A DNA stretch of 64,000 nt, from the NCBI GenBank assembly GCA_013335115.1, contig JAAXWQ010000002.1:248001-312000 (forward strand), in the 5' to 3' direction. The stretch is from Chlorobiaceae bacterium (GTDB taxonomy: Bacteria; Bacteroidota; Chlorobiia; Chlorobiales; Chlorobiaceae). The translations under genes were made by a program, and so were the position numbers. Positions 30,529 to 39,029 of this stretch are shown here, in pieces (the first letter of the stretch is position 1; each line of letters starts with the position of its first letter). The notes beneath the pieces are model-generated. The model ran no database searches, had not been told where the DNA came from, and saw only the letters and a program-made list of their open reading frames with translations.

Positions 30529-30624
30529 TCTCGCGGTATATTTTTTATGGCCGGAAATGATTGCATGTAAAGGGTTTGCCGGTTGTGCCCTCGCTCTTGT
30601 GCTTTGGTGGATTCTGATATATTC

Positions 30625-30661
30625 GGAATATTCTGTTATTGGTATTCCTAAAAATACAGAA
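30625..30661. promoter_or_regulatory. Palindromic cluster, candidate activator binding site
   Basis: GGAATA (30625-30630) and TATTCC (30643-30648) form an inverted repeat with a 12-nt spacer. GAATATTC (30626-30633) is a perfect palindrome, and TTCTGT/ACAGAA (30631-30636, 30656-30661) add a third pairing. The cluster is centred about 120 bp upstream of the tolC -12 element, a usual distance for an enhancer site, and directly before the activator gene. Confidence 0.5.
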
Positions 30662-30670
30662 ATTCGCCCC

Positions 30671-32776
30671 ATGAACGACCGGATCCCCTCCGAATCCCGC
30701 CAGCTGATGCAGTACATCAGTGATGCCATCGGCACCATCCGCGACCCCCAGGAGCTTTTTCGCACGGTTACGGACAAGCTTCGGCTCATCTTCTCCTTCG
30801 ATTCCGCGGTCATCGTCACGGTCGACCGGGAGCGGCGCTACCTCAGCCTCTTCTTTGAGATGCTCCGGTTCAGCCTTCCGGACAACATCAGCCGCCAGAA
30901 GCGCCTGATTGCGGGCTCCTGGTTCGAACACCGCCTCGAAGAGCGTACGGTGACGACGGTGAGCATCGAACGGGAGGTCCCGGGGCCCGAAGATCCCGAT
31001 ACGCCGGTATTCAAGACGCTCCACGAACTCGGCATGCGCCAGCTCGTGCTCGCTCCGCTGCGTGTCGGCGGACGGGTAATCGGCTTCCTGAACTTCGTTT
31101 CGAAGGAGGAGCGCGAGTGGTCCGAGGCCGACCGGGAGTTGCTCGCGGTGGTCTCGGCGCCCATCGCCATCGCCGTCAGCAACGCCCTTGCCTTCGAGGA
31201 GCTCCGCCAGCGGGAGGCGGAGACCGCCATGCAGCTCGCCGTCAACAACGCCCTGTTGACCATCCGCGACAGGAACCGCATGATGCTGGCGTTCTGCGAG
31301 CAGGTCGGCAAACTCCTGCCGTGCGCCTTCATCGGCATCAGGGCGCTCGGAGATGATGGCAAGTACCGGATTTTCGACAACTTCATTCGTGAACAGGGGA
31401 GCGGCTTCCAGTCCTTCTCGCCCCTCGAACGGCTCGATGTCGACGGCGACGAGGAGATCCTGCGGGAGACCATGGAGCTGATCTCCCGGCCGGGGGTCTA
31501 TGCCGGCAGCAGCTTCGACCGGCTTGCCGGGGAGTTTCGCCTGGTGTCGCTCGTCAAGGAGCGCTTCGGGTTCTGCTCGACCATCATCGTCCAGCTCTGG
31601 GATATTCCCGGCAGCAGGGCGGGGCTAATCATTTCTGCAACCGAAAGCGCCTTCAGCGAAACCGAGCTCACCACCGTTCGGCTCATCATGCCGCAGCTCA
31701 CGCTCGCCCTGCAGAACTTCCTCGCTTTCGAAGAGATCGACCGGCTGCGACGGAAGCTCGAAGGCGAGCGTACCTACCTGGTCGAGGAGATCCGGGCGGC
31801 GCACAACTTCGAGGAGATCATCGGCAGCAGCGGCCCGCTCGCTTCCGTGCTGCGCCGGGTGAGCCAGGTGGCGCCTACCGACGCGACGGTGCTGGTCCAG
31901 GGCGAGACCGGGACGGGCAAGGAGCTGATCGCCCGGGCGATCCACAACCTCTCCCCGAGGAAGGACCGGGTGCTGGTGAGGGTCAACTGCGCAGCCCTGC
32001 CGGCGGCGCTCATCGAGTCTGAGCTCTTCGGGCATGAAAGAGGGAGCTTCACCGGGGCGACCGAGCGTCGCATTGGCAAGTTCGAGCTGGCCGACGGCGG
32101 CACCATCTTTCTCGACGAGGTCGGGGAGATGCCGCTCGAGCTGCAGGCGAAGATGCTCAGGGTGCTCCAGGAGCGGGAGCTCGAGCGCATCGGCGGGCGG
32201 CAGGTGATCCCGGTCGACGTCCGCGTCATCGCAGCGACCAACCGGGACCTCGAACATGAGGTCGCCGAGGGGCGGTTTCGGGGCGACCTGTTCTTCCGCC
32301 TTAACGCATTCCCGCTCTCCCTTCCGCCGCTCAGGGAGCGTCGCGATGATATTCCCGTGCTGGCCATCCACTTTGCCGAAAAGCTCGCCCGGGAGTTCGG
32401 CAAGCCGTACCGGTCGATCCGTGAAGTGGATATGGCCGACCTTGCCGCCCGTCCCTGGCGGGGCAACATCCGAGAGCTTTCGCACTGCGTCGAGCAGGCG
32501 GTGATCCTGTCGGATGGGGCGTCGCTCGATTTTTCCGGCGTCCTGCCTTCGCGGATTCCCGAAACTCCCCTGCCCGACGGGAGCCGTCAGGCCACGATGA
32601 AGGAGTTCGAGGCGGAGGTGTCGAACCTGGAACGCCGGCTCATCCTCGATACCCTCGATCGATGCGGTGGACGGGTCAGCGGCGCGGGCGGCGCGGCCGA
32701 CCTGCTCAAGGTCAACGCCAAGACCCTCTACTCCCGCATCGGGAAACTGGGGATCAGGAAGCGCTACCGGGAATAG
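30671..32776 (+). CDS. Sigma-54-dependent transcriptional activator with GAF domains (FhlA-like)
   Basis: 701 residues. N-terminal part: one GAF-like domain near 25-180 ([15 protein letters not shown]...[26 protein letters not shown]) and a second, more divergent one near 200-370. Then a sigma-54 AAA+ domain with Walker [16 protein letters not shown] near 411, the loop GSFTGAT near 458 (the common form is GAFTGA), [25 protein letters not shown], and the arginine-finger region [28 protein letters not shown] Fis-type helix-turn-helix is at the C-terminus ([28 protein letters not shown]). The frame is open back to 30350, overlapping tolC; the ATG at 30671 is preferred. It is divergent from the tolC-emrB operon, its likely target. 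The signal is unknown. Confidence 0.92.
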   Translation: MNDRIPSESRQLMQYISDAIGTIRDPQELFRTVTDKLRLIFSFDSAVIVTVDRERRYLSLFFEMLRFSLPDNISRQKRLIAGSWFEHRLEERTVTTVSIEREVPGPEDPDTPVFKTLHELGMRQLVLAPLRVGGRVIGFLNFVSKEEREWSEADRELLAVVSAPIAIAVSNALAFEELRQREAETAMQLAVNNALLTIRDRNRMMLAFCEQVGKLLPCAFIGIRALGDDGKYRIFDNFIREQGSGFQSFSPLERLDVDGDEEILRETMELISRPGVYAGSSFDRLAGEFRLVSLVKERFGFCSTIIVQLWDIPGSRAGLIISATESAFSETELTTVRLIMPQLTLALQNFLAFEEIDRLRRKLEGERTYLVEEIRAAHNFEEIIGSSGPLASVLRRVSQVAPTDATVLVQGETGTGKELIARAIHNLSPRKDRVLVRVNCAALPAALIESELFGHERGSFTGATERRIGKFELADGGTIFLDEVGEMPLELQAKMLRVLQERELERIGGRQVIPVDVRVIAATNRDLEHEVAEGRFRGDLFFRLNAFPLSLPPLRERRDDIPVLAIHFAEKLAREFGKPYRSIREVDMADLAARPWRGNIRELSHCVEQAVILSDGASLDFSGVLPSRIPETPLPDGSRQATMKEFEAEVSNLERRLILDTLDRCGGRVSGAGGAADLLKVNAKTLYSRIGKLGIRKRYRE

Positions 32777-32783
32777 GGGCCGC

Positions 32784-33977
32784 TCAGCCGCAGACGGCGC
32801 GGATGGCCTGGGCGACGATCGGGATGCCCCGTTCGATCTCCCCGGGGGTGTTGTTGCAGTAGGAGAGGCGCATGGTGTTGTTGCGCGTTCCATCAGGGTC
32901 GAAGGTGCTGCCGGTGACGAAGACCGCCCCTCCTTCGATGGCGCGCTTGAGGATGGCCGTTGCGTCGGCACCCTCGGGCAGCGTCAGCCAGATATAGAAG
33001 CCGCCTTTCGGCTCGTTCCACTGCACGTAATCCGGCAGGTGCCGCCGGAGGGCGTCGGTCATGCAGGCGGCGCGCTTTTTGTACTCCTGCCTCACCGACG
33101 CGATGTAGGTGTCGATCTTCCCGGAGCGGATGAAGGCGTCTGCGATTACCTGAGTGAAGCTCGGCGAGCAGGCGTCGGCCGACTGCTTGATCAGCTCGCA
33201 CTTCTCCCAGATCGCTTCCGGGGCGAGCATCCAGCCGAGGCGCAGCCCCGGGCCGAGTATCTTGGAGAACGAGCCGGTGTAGCAGACGTCGAGCCCCTCG
33301 GGGTCAAGCGATTTGATGGGTTTCAGGCGGTCGAGGTGCTCCTCGCTGAACCAGAGGTCGCCATAGGCATCGTCTTCGATGAGCGGGATGTCGCGCCCCT
33401 GCAGCGCCTCGATGAGCTGCTGTTTTCGCTCCGTGGTGTAGAGCATGCCCGCAGGGTTGTGGAAGTAGGGGGTGATGTACAGGAACTTTGCCGGATCTGC
33501 CCGTTCAGCCTCCTTTCGGAGCATGGCAATGTCGATTCCCTCCTCGTCGACCGGAATGGAGGCGATATCGGCGCCGCAGGACCGGAAGGCCGCGATGGCC
33601 CCGATGAAGCATGGGTACTCGGTCAGCACCCGGTCGCCGGGATCGATGAACGCTTTGGCCAGGATGCTCAGCGCCTGCTGCGAGCCGGTGGTGACCATGA
33701 GGCGGTTCGTCTTCACCGGCAGTCCCTTGCGTTCGAGGTAGCCCCCGAGCGATTCGAGCAGCGACGGCAGGCCGGGGGTTGGTCCGTACTGGAACGCTGC
33801 CCGTTTGGATTTATCGTCGAGCCCCCTGAACAGCTCTTCGACCTCAGCAACCGGAAACAGCTCGTTGCCCGGCATCCCGCCGGCAAACGAGATGATGTCG
33901 GGCCTCGAAGCGAGGCTCATGAGCTCCCTGATAGCCGAAGAGCGCAGTGCGGATACGGATTGTGAAAACCTTGGCAT
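32784..33977 (-). CDS. PLP-dependent aminotransferase (class I/II, 2-aminoadipate/aromatic type)
   Basis: 397 residues. Fold type I aminotransferase with IISFAGGMPGNELFP at the N-terminus (substrate-loop motif of the LysN/ARO8-like group), MVTTGSQQALSILAKAF, YITPYFHNPAGML, PLIEDDAYGDLWF, the PLP lysine in YTGSFSKILGPGLRLGWM near residue 235, and the C-terminal Arg in MRLSYCNN. This subgroup acts on 2-aminoadipate, aromatic and branched-chain amino acids. It neighbours IorAB and PaaK, which make and use aryl-CoA and aryl pyruvates, so an aromatic role is likely but not shown. It is 96 bp downstream of the ACT gene on the same strand. Confidence 0.88.
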   Translation of the reverse strand: MPRFSQSVSALRSSAIRELMSLASRPDIISFAGGMPGNELFPVAEVEELFRGLDDKSKRAAFQYGPTPGLPSLLESLGGYLERKGLPVKTNRLMVTTGSQQALSILAKAFIDPGDRVLTEYPCFIGAIAAFRSCGADIASIPVDEEGIDIAMLRKEAERADPAKFLYITPYFHNPAGMLYTTERKQQLIEALQGRDIPLIEDDAYGDLWFSEEHLDRLKPIKSLDPEGLDVCYTGSFSKILGPGLRLGWMLAPEAIWEKCELIKQSADACSPSFTQVIADAFIRSGKIDTYIASVRQEYKKRAACMTDALRRHLPDYVQWNEPKGGFYIWLTLPEGADATAILKRAIEGGAVFVTGSTFDPDGTRNNTMRLSYCNNTPGEIERGIPIVAQAIRAVCG

Positions 33978-33999
33978 TGATTCAGATTGCTGTTCGGTA

Positions 34000-34029
34000 C
34001 AGGAAGATCCATAAACTTCGATCTTCCTG
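34000..34029. other. Hairpin between ACT gene and aminotransferase gene
   Basis: Perfect 10-bp stem (34000-34009 with 34020-34029), loop 10 nt. On the minus strand no T run follows, so it may be a weak terminator, a processing site or a leader structure. Confidence 0.35.
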
Positions 34030-34072
34030 CCCTTTTGTCTTTGTTGTCCCTGCTGTCCTTTTGGTCCTTTTC
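34030..34072 (-). repeat. Degenerate 9-nt tandem repeat (AAAAGGACA)
   Basis: Read on the minus strand, just after the ACT gene stop: AAAAGGACC, AAAAGGACA, GCAGGGACA, ACAAAGACA, AAAGGGC. About 4.8 units of period 9, purine-rich on this strand. Confidence 0.6.
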
Positions 34073-34073
34073 T

Positions 34074-34502
34074 TCAGAGCTGGTACACATCCCCGGCCTG
34101 CAGCAGCTCCATCCTGTGCAGCTGCAGCACCTCGATGGCCTTCTGTGGTGTATCGGTCCGGATGACCGCAGTCGCGCGGTCGTCGGCCGAGGCGAAGGCG
34201 TACATGTACTCGATCGAGATGCCATTGTCTGTGAGGATCTGCAACGCCTTGTGCAGGCTGCCCGGCTTGTTGGGCATCACCATGCCGATGACGTCGGTAA
34301 TCTTGACGGCGAAACCGTTCTCCTTCAGCACCTTTTCGGCCAACTCGGGCTTGCCGGTGATGACGCGCAGGATGCCGAAGTCGGTCGTGTCGGCGATGCT
34401 GAAGGCCGAGATGTTGATGTCGTTGTCGGCCAGGATGCCGGTCAGCTCGGTCAGTCGGCCGGCACGGTTCTCCAGAAACACCGAGAGTTGCTTGATGATC
34501 AT
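34074..34502 (-). CDS. Two-domain ACT protein linked to PaaK
   Basis: 142 residues made of two ACT domains: IKQLSVFLENRAGRLTELTGILADNDINISAFSIADTTDFGILRVI (residues 3-50) and IGMVMPNKPGSLHKALQILTDNGISIEYMYAFASADDRATAVIRTD (about 72-118). ACT domains bind amino acids or related ligands. Stand-alone double-ACT proteins next to phenylacetate-CoA ligase and IorAB are a recurrent arrangement in anaerobes, so it probably senses an aromatic amino acid and adjusts the pathway. No DNA-binding or catalytic domain is present. It lies 18 bp after paaK. Confidence 0.88.
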   Translation of the reverse strand: MIIKQLSVFLENRAGRLTELTGILADNDINISAFSIADTTDFGILRVITGKPELAEKVLKENGFAVKITDVIGMVMPNKPGSLHKALQILTDNGISIEYMYAFASADDRATAVIRTDTPQKAIEVLQLHRMELLQAGDVYQL

Positions 34503-34520
34503 GGTGGATCCTCCTTGCGA

Positions 34521-35822
34521 TTACGAGAGTTTTCGTTTGTCCACGACGCGCTGCGCCTTGCCCTGGCTGCGCTCGATCGTTCCGGGCTCGACCAGCCTGA
34601 CGGTCGCGTGCAGGCCGAGGAGGCTGGTCAGCTTGTCGCTGATGCGCTTGCGGAGGCCTTCGAGCTCCTTGACTTCGTCGGAGAAGAACTGGTCTTCGAC
34701 CTCGACCTGGATCTCGAGCGTGTCGAGGTTGTTCTGGCGGTCGACCACCAGCAGGTAGTGCGGCTTGGTTTCGCTCATCTCGAGCAGCACCGACTCGACC
34801 TGCGACGGGAAGACATTCACACCCCGGATGATCAGCATGTCGTCCGAACGGCCGACGCACTTCTCCATGCGCACCAGCGTCCGGCCGCACTCGCAGATGT
34901 CGACGTGCAGGCGGGTGAGGTCGCGCGTGCGGTAGCGCAACAGTGGCAGCGCCTCTTTGGTGACGGCCGTGAAGACCAGCTCACCGAGCTCGCCGTAGGG
35001 GAGTACCTCGCCGGTGTCGGGGTTGATGATCTCCGGGATGAAGTGGTCCTCGAAGACGTGCATGCCCTTCTGCATGCCGCACTCCATCGAAACGCCGGGC
35101 CCGATCACCTCGGAAAGCCCGTAGATGTCGTAAGCCTTGAGGCCGAGCAGCTGCTGGATCTGGTTGCGCATCTCCTCGGTCCACGGTTCGGCGCCGAAAA
35201 TGCCCGCCTTGAGCTTGATCTTCGAGGGGTCGAGCTTCGCCTCCTGGATCGATTCGCCGAGGAATGCGGCGTAGGATGGGGTGCAGGCGATGGCCGTCGA
35301 CCCGAAGTCCTCGAGGAGCTGGAGCTGCTTCATGGTGTTGCCGCCGGAGATCGGGATGACCGATGCGCCGACCTTCTCGGCGCCGTAGTGCAGGCCCAGG
35401 CCGCCGGTGAAGAGCCCGTAGCCGTAGGCCACCTGGATGATGTCATGCTTCGTCACGCCGGCCATGGTGAGCGAACGGGCGACCACCTCCGACCACATCA
35501 TGATGTCATTGTGGGTGTAGCCCACCACCGTCGACTTTCCGGTGGTGCCGCTGGAGGCGTGGAACCGGACGATGTCTTCCTGGGGCACGGCGAAGAGGCC
35601 GAACGGGTAGTTGTCGCGCAGGTCCTGCTTGGTGGTGAACGGCAGCTTCCCCAGGTCGTCGACGGTGCGGATGTCGCCCGGCTCGATGCCCGCCTCCTGC
35701 AGCTTGTTCCGGTAGAACGGGACGTTGAAGTAGATCCGCTCGACCATTTGGCGGAGCCGTTCCCCCTGAAGCGAGGCCAGCTGATCGCGGCCCATGCACT
35801 CGTGATGCTCGTTCCAGATCAT
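34521..35822 (-). CDS. paaK: Phenylacetate-CoA ligase
   Basis: Adenylate-forming enzyme that makes phenylacetyl-CoA from phenylacetate, ATP and CoA. 433 residues: [41 protein letters not shown], the P-loop-like [17 protein letters not shown] near residue 90, [42 protein letters not shown], and the C-terminal domain with [16 protein letters not shown]. Full length. It sits between iorB and the ACT gene. The IorB stop is 12 bp upstream, so all four genes from iorA to the ACT gene read as one operon. Confidence 0.95.
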   Translation of the reverse strand: MIWNEHHECMGRDQLASLQGERLRQMVERIYFNVPFYRNKLQEAGIEPGDIRTVDDLGKLPFTTKQDLRDNYPFGLFAVPQEDIVRFHASSGTTGKSTVVGYTHNDIMMWSEVVARSLTMAGVTKHDIIQVAYGYGLFTGGLGLHYGAEKVGASVIPISGGNTMKQLQLLEDFGSTAIACTPSYAAFLGESIQEAKLDPSKIKLKAGIFGAEPWTEEMRNQIQQLLGLKAYDIYGLSEVIGPGVSMECGMQKGMHVFEDHFIPEIINPDTGEVLPYGELGELVFTAVTKEALPLLRYRTRDLTRLHVDICECGRTLVRMEKCVGRSDDMLIIRGVNVFPSQVESVLLEMSETKPHYLLVVDRQNNLDTLEIQVEVEDQFFSDEVKELEGLRKRISDKLTSLLGLHATVRLVEPGTIERSQGKAQRVVDKRKLS

Positions 35823-35833
35823 GGATGATGGTG

Positions 35834-36409
35834 TTAGGTGTTTGAGAGCTCCAGTCCCTTGCGGAACGCCCTGATGTTGATGTCGACGATCTCGCGGCCC
35901 TTGGCCCCGAACAGGGCCTCGATGCCCGCTTCGAGCTTTTCCGGGGCAATGCCGGTGAAGGGCGCGCCCGCACCGAGCATGACCATGTTCGAGGCTCGCG
36001 TGCTCCCGGCCTCCCTGGCGATCTCGGCAGCATGCACCAGCACCGGCCGGCCTGATTTGCGCAACTCCGCGAGGAGCTCATCCATCGGAGGATAGCCGGG
36101 CATGTTGATGAATGGCTCGAGCGCGGTGGCCATGTGGCCGTCGGGAGCGAGGTAGGGCAGGTAGCGGAGGGCCTCCAGCGGTTCGACCGAGAGGATGAGG
36201 TCCGCCGTGCCGAGCGCGATCAGGTCGGCGAAAATTTCGTGGTCCGCGATGCGCAGGTGCGACTGCACGGCACCGCCGCGCTGGCTCATGCCGTGCACCT
36301 CGGCCTGACGGATCTCGAGCCCCTCATTGAGGGCTGCCCAGTCGATGACTGCGGCGATGCTGAGGATTCCCTGGCCGCCGACGCCGGCGAGTATGATGTT
36401 CTTCTGCAT
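35834..36409 (-). CDS. iorB: Indolepyruvate:ferredoxin oxidoreductase beta subunit
   Basis: 191 residues, the gamma-domain subunit of the 2-oxoacid:ferredoxin oxidoreductase family: [51 protein letters not shown], then [18 protein letters not shown] and [14 protein letters not shown]. With IorA it converts aryl pyruvates to aryl-acetyl-CoA, CO2 and reduced ferredoxin, or the reverse. It starts 6 bp after iorA. Normal length. Confidence 0.95.
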   Translation of the reverse strand: MQKNIILAGVGGQGILSIAAVIDWAALNEGLEIRQAEVHGMSQRGGAVQSHLRIADHEIFADLIALGTADLILSVEPLEALRYLPYLAPDGHMATALEPFINMPGYPPMDELLAELRKSGRPVLVHAAEIAREAGSTRASNMVMLGAGAPFTGIAPEKLEAGIEALFGAKGREIVDINIRAFRKGLELSNT

Positions 36410-36415
36410 GTCCGG

Positions 36416-38020
36416 TTACTTCCCTGTGGCCGCGGTGCGGCGTTTCTCCTTGGCTGCCTTCTCGAGGCAGTCGCGCTTGGCGATGACGATCGAGACCCCC
36501 TCGTAAGCGAACTCCTCGCCCAGGACGGCGATGTTCTCCTCGAGGTTTTTCCTGAGCGGCACGATGGTCCGGATATGGTGCTCCTCCACGCCGAGCCCGA
36601 GGCAGATCCTGACCAGTTTCGAGCCTGAAGCCGACGAGTGCTGGCCTCCGGTCATGGCGGTGGTGTCGTTGTCCGCGATCACGACCGTCAGCGGCGAGCG
36701 GTCGTTGACCGCATCGAGCAGGCCGGTCATGCCGGAGTGGGCGAACGTCGAGTCGCCGATGACGCACACGGCAGGCCGGAGCCCGGCATCGGCAGCACCC
36801 TTGGCCATGGTGATGGACGCTCCCATGTCCACGCAGGTGTGGATGGCTCTGTATGGCGGTAGGGCGCCGAGCGTGTAGCAGCCGATATCCGAAAAGACGT
36901 GGTGGTCTGCATGCTTCCCGATCGCGATGTTGATCGCGTCGAACATGTCCCGGTGGCCGCACCCCTTGCAGAGCTCCGGCGGACGGTTGACCACCATCGA
37001 GGGGACGGCGGCGGTTTCCGGCAGCGGGACGCCGAGCGCCGAGGCGAGCAGGTCGGTGGTGAGCTCGCCGGTGCGGGGCAGGGCCCCGTCCATGCGTCCT
37101 CTCACCTTTGGCGAACCGAAATAGCCCCTGAACAGCTCCTCGTAGACCGGGTACCCCTCCTCGACGACGAGCACTTCGGCGCATGCGTCGAAAAGTTCGT
37201 TCACCATCTTCCTCGGGAGCGGATACTGGCCGATTTTGAGTACCCGGCAATCGAGCCCGTGTGCGACGCGGGCCTCCATCGTGTAGTTATAGCCGATGCC
37301 GAAGGCGATCACCCCGACGGGGCCCTTCCCCTCGACCGGGCGGTTCAGGAACGACGACTCCGAAAGCTCTTCGAGCGTCGGCTGGAGGTCGAGCAGGTGG
37401 CGGTACTGCGAGCGTGCGTTGTGCGGCATGAGCACGAACCGCTCGGGGGCGTATTCGGCGTGCAGCGGGTTCTGCCCGACGGCCGTACGCTGTTCGACGC
37501 CGGCACGCGAGTGGGAGAGGCGCGTGGTGATCCTGACGATGACCGGCAGGCGCATCGCCTCGGAGAGCTCGAAAGCATGGAGCATCGAATCGTAAAGCTC
37601 CTGCTGCGAGGCCGGTTCGAGCACCGGCCCCATGGCGAACCGCCCGTAGACGCGGCTGTCCTGCTCGTTCTGCGACGAGTGCATCGACGGGTCGTCGGCC
37701 ACGGCGAGCACCAGGCCCCCATTGACGCCGGTGATGGCCGAGTTCATGAAGGCGTCGGCAGCGACGTTCAGCCCCACGTGCTTCATGCACACCAGGCTGC
37801 GCTTTCCGGCATAGGACATGCCGAGCGCGGCTTCGTATGCCGTCTTCTCGTTGGTCGACCATGAGGAGCGGACTCCGCCTTCGCGGGCCGCCTTCGAACG
37901 CTGGATGTATTCGGTGATTTCGGTGGATGGTGTCCCGGGGTAGGCGTATACGCCCGATATTCCGGCATCGAGGGCGCCCTGTGCGACGGCCTCTGCACCG
38001 AGGAGTAGTTGTCGGTTCAT
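36416..38020 (-). CDS. iorA: Indolepyruvate:ferredoxin oxidoreductase alpha subunit, without C-terminal ferredoxin domain
   Basis: 534 residues. N-terminal pyrimidine-binding domain (LLLGAEAVAQGALDAGISGVYAYPGTPSTEI), domain with YEAALGMSYAGKRSLVCMKHVGLNVAADAFMNS, and a TPP-binding domain with CKGCGHRDMFDAINIA and GDSTFAHSGMTGLLDAV...IADNDTTAMTGGQH. The protein stops after GVSIVIAKRDCLEKAAKEKRR. Known IorA proteins continue there for about 70 residues with two CxxCxxCxxxC clusters, and iorB starts only 6 bp later. The start at 38020 was chosen by homology (MNRQLLLGAEAV); open frame continues to 38227. Electron transfer must use another route. Confidence 0.9.
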   Translation of the reverse strand: MNRQLLLGAEAVAQGALDAGISGVYAYPGTPSTEITEYIQRSKAAREGGVRSSWSTNEKTAYEAALGMSYAGKRSLVCMKHVGLNVAADAFMNSAITGVNGGLVLAVADDPSMHSSQNEQDSRVYGRFAMGPVLEPASQQELYDSMLHAFELSEAMRLPVIVRITTRLSHSRAGVEQRTAVGQNPLHAEYAPERFVLMPHNARSQYRHLLDLQPTLEELSESSFLNRPVEGKGPVGVIAFGIGYNYTMEARVAHGLDCRVLKIGQYPLPRKMVNELFDACAEVLVVEEGYPVYEELFRGYFGSPKVRGRMDGALPRTGELTTDLLASALGVPLPETAAVPSMVVNRPPELCKGCGHRDMFDAINIAIGKHADHHVFSDIGCYTLGALPPYRAIHTCVDMGASITMAKGAADAGLRPAVCVIGDSTFAHSGMTGLLDAVNDRSPLTVVIADNDTTAMTGGQHSSASGSKLVRICLGLGVEEHHIRTIVPLRKNLEENIAVLGEEFAYEGVSIVIAKRDCLEKAAKEKRRTAATGK

Positions 38021-38270
38021 TCTCGCTCTGTACTGATTCGCCCCTTCCGGGGCTCGGTTGCTATGGGTAAAGATCATAAAATTTTCCTTCCCGAGAGAGT
38101 GAAAAATATCGGTTTCGCCACCCACTCCGTGAGGAGCGCCTTGGTTCTCTCGTTTCCTGTTGTTAACTTTTAAAAGCAAAGCCGCCTTGTGCCTCTCTTG
38201 GTATCGTTGGTGCCAGACGGCCGGCATGAGGTTTCACACAAAAGGGTTACCCCGCTGAAGGAGGGATACT

Positions 38271-39029
38271 ATGGCCAGGGAGATGCAGGTCGGCGATCTC
38301 CGCCCATGCGACGTGCTGCTCTACCACGGGGATTCGGCCGTATCGCAGATCATCCAGTGGTTCGACGGTTCCGAGTACAGCCACGCATCAATCTACGACG
38401 GTTCGATGGTCGTCGAGGCCCTCGCCGGCGGTGTGGTCTCGAACGAAGTCGGCGCCTCGGTCACCGGCAGCAGCTTCGTGGATGTCTGGCGGATGAAGAA
38501 AGGTGGGGATTTCATCGGCTCACCCGAACTGCCCGATAGGCCCGTGCTCGACGTCGTCGCGAAGTACTCCGCCGAGGGCGGCCGCTACGCCGCCGGGGAG
38601 TTGCTCCTGCTCGCGTTGCTTTGCACCACGCGTCGCCTGCCGCTGCCGTTCCTGAGGTGGGCGCTCGACGGCGCGGCTTCATGGCTCGAGGAGCTGATCG
38701 ACGAAGAGCGTGAACCGATGGTCTGCTCCGAGCTGGTCTTCCGCAGCTTTTCGGAAGCTGAAGGGGATTACTATCCGCGCATCAGGGGCGTGGATATCAG
38801 GGCAAAGGTAGAAACACTGCACATGCCGGGACGTGCGATGCGGAGGATGCTTCCTGCGGACCGTGCGGTCGCGGAGTTCTTCGACCGGTATGCCACCGCC
38901 CGGCGCAAGGCGTCGAGGGACGAACTGCTCATGGCCGCCATCGAGGCTGACCCGAACTTCATCACGCCCGGCGACCTGAAGAGGAGCCCGGATTTTACGA
39001 AAGCCGGCAGGCTGCAGCTGCCGTCATGA
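38271..39029 (+). CDS. Permuted NlpC/P60 (YiiX/C92-type papain-like) hydrolase
   Basis: 252 residues. The order of catalytic residues is that of the circularly permuted NlpC/P60 group: [37 protein letters not shown] with His38, followed much later by [17 protein letters not shown] with Cys152. Members are lipases, amidases or acyltransferases of unclear role. No signal peptide. The start ATG has a strong AAGGAGGG just upstream. The 250 bp before it, shared with the iorA start region, hold no gene. Its 3-prime end overlaps the convergent ArsA-like gene by 6 bp. Confidence 0.8.
   Translation: MAREMQVGDLRPCDVLLYHGDSAVSQIIQWFDGSEYSHASIYDGSMVVEALAGGVVSNEVGASVTGSSFVDVWRMKKGGDFIGSPELPDRPVLDVVAKYSAEGGRYAAGELLLLALLCTTRRLPLPFLRWALDGAASWLEELIDEEREPMVCSELVFRSFSEAEGDYYPRIRGVDIRAKVETLHMPGRAMRRMLPADRAVAEFFDRYATARRKASRDELLMAAIEADPNFITPGDLKRSPDFTKAGRLQLPS

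Noticed and set aside
30350-30670. N-terminal extension of the sigma-54 activator with a hydrophobic segment
   Set aside because: It would overlap tolC coding sequence and the promoter and palindromes; the conserved GAF part begins after the ATG at 30671.
33987-35828. Antisense frame of 613 codons opposite the ACT and paaK genes
   Set aside because: No motif, low-complexity Asp/Leu/Val/Arg text, and fully covered by recognised genes on the other strand.
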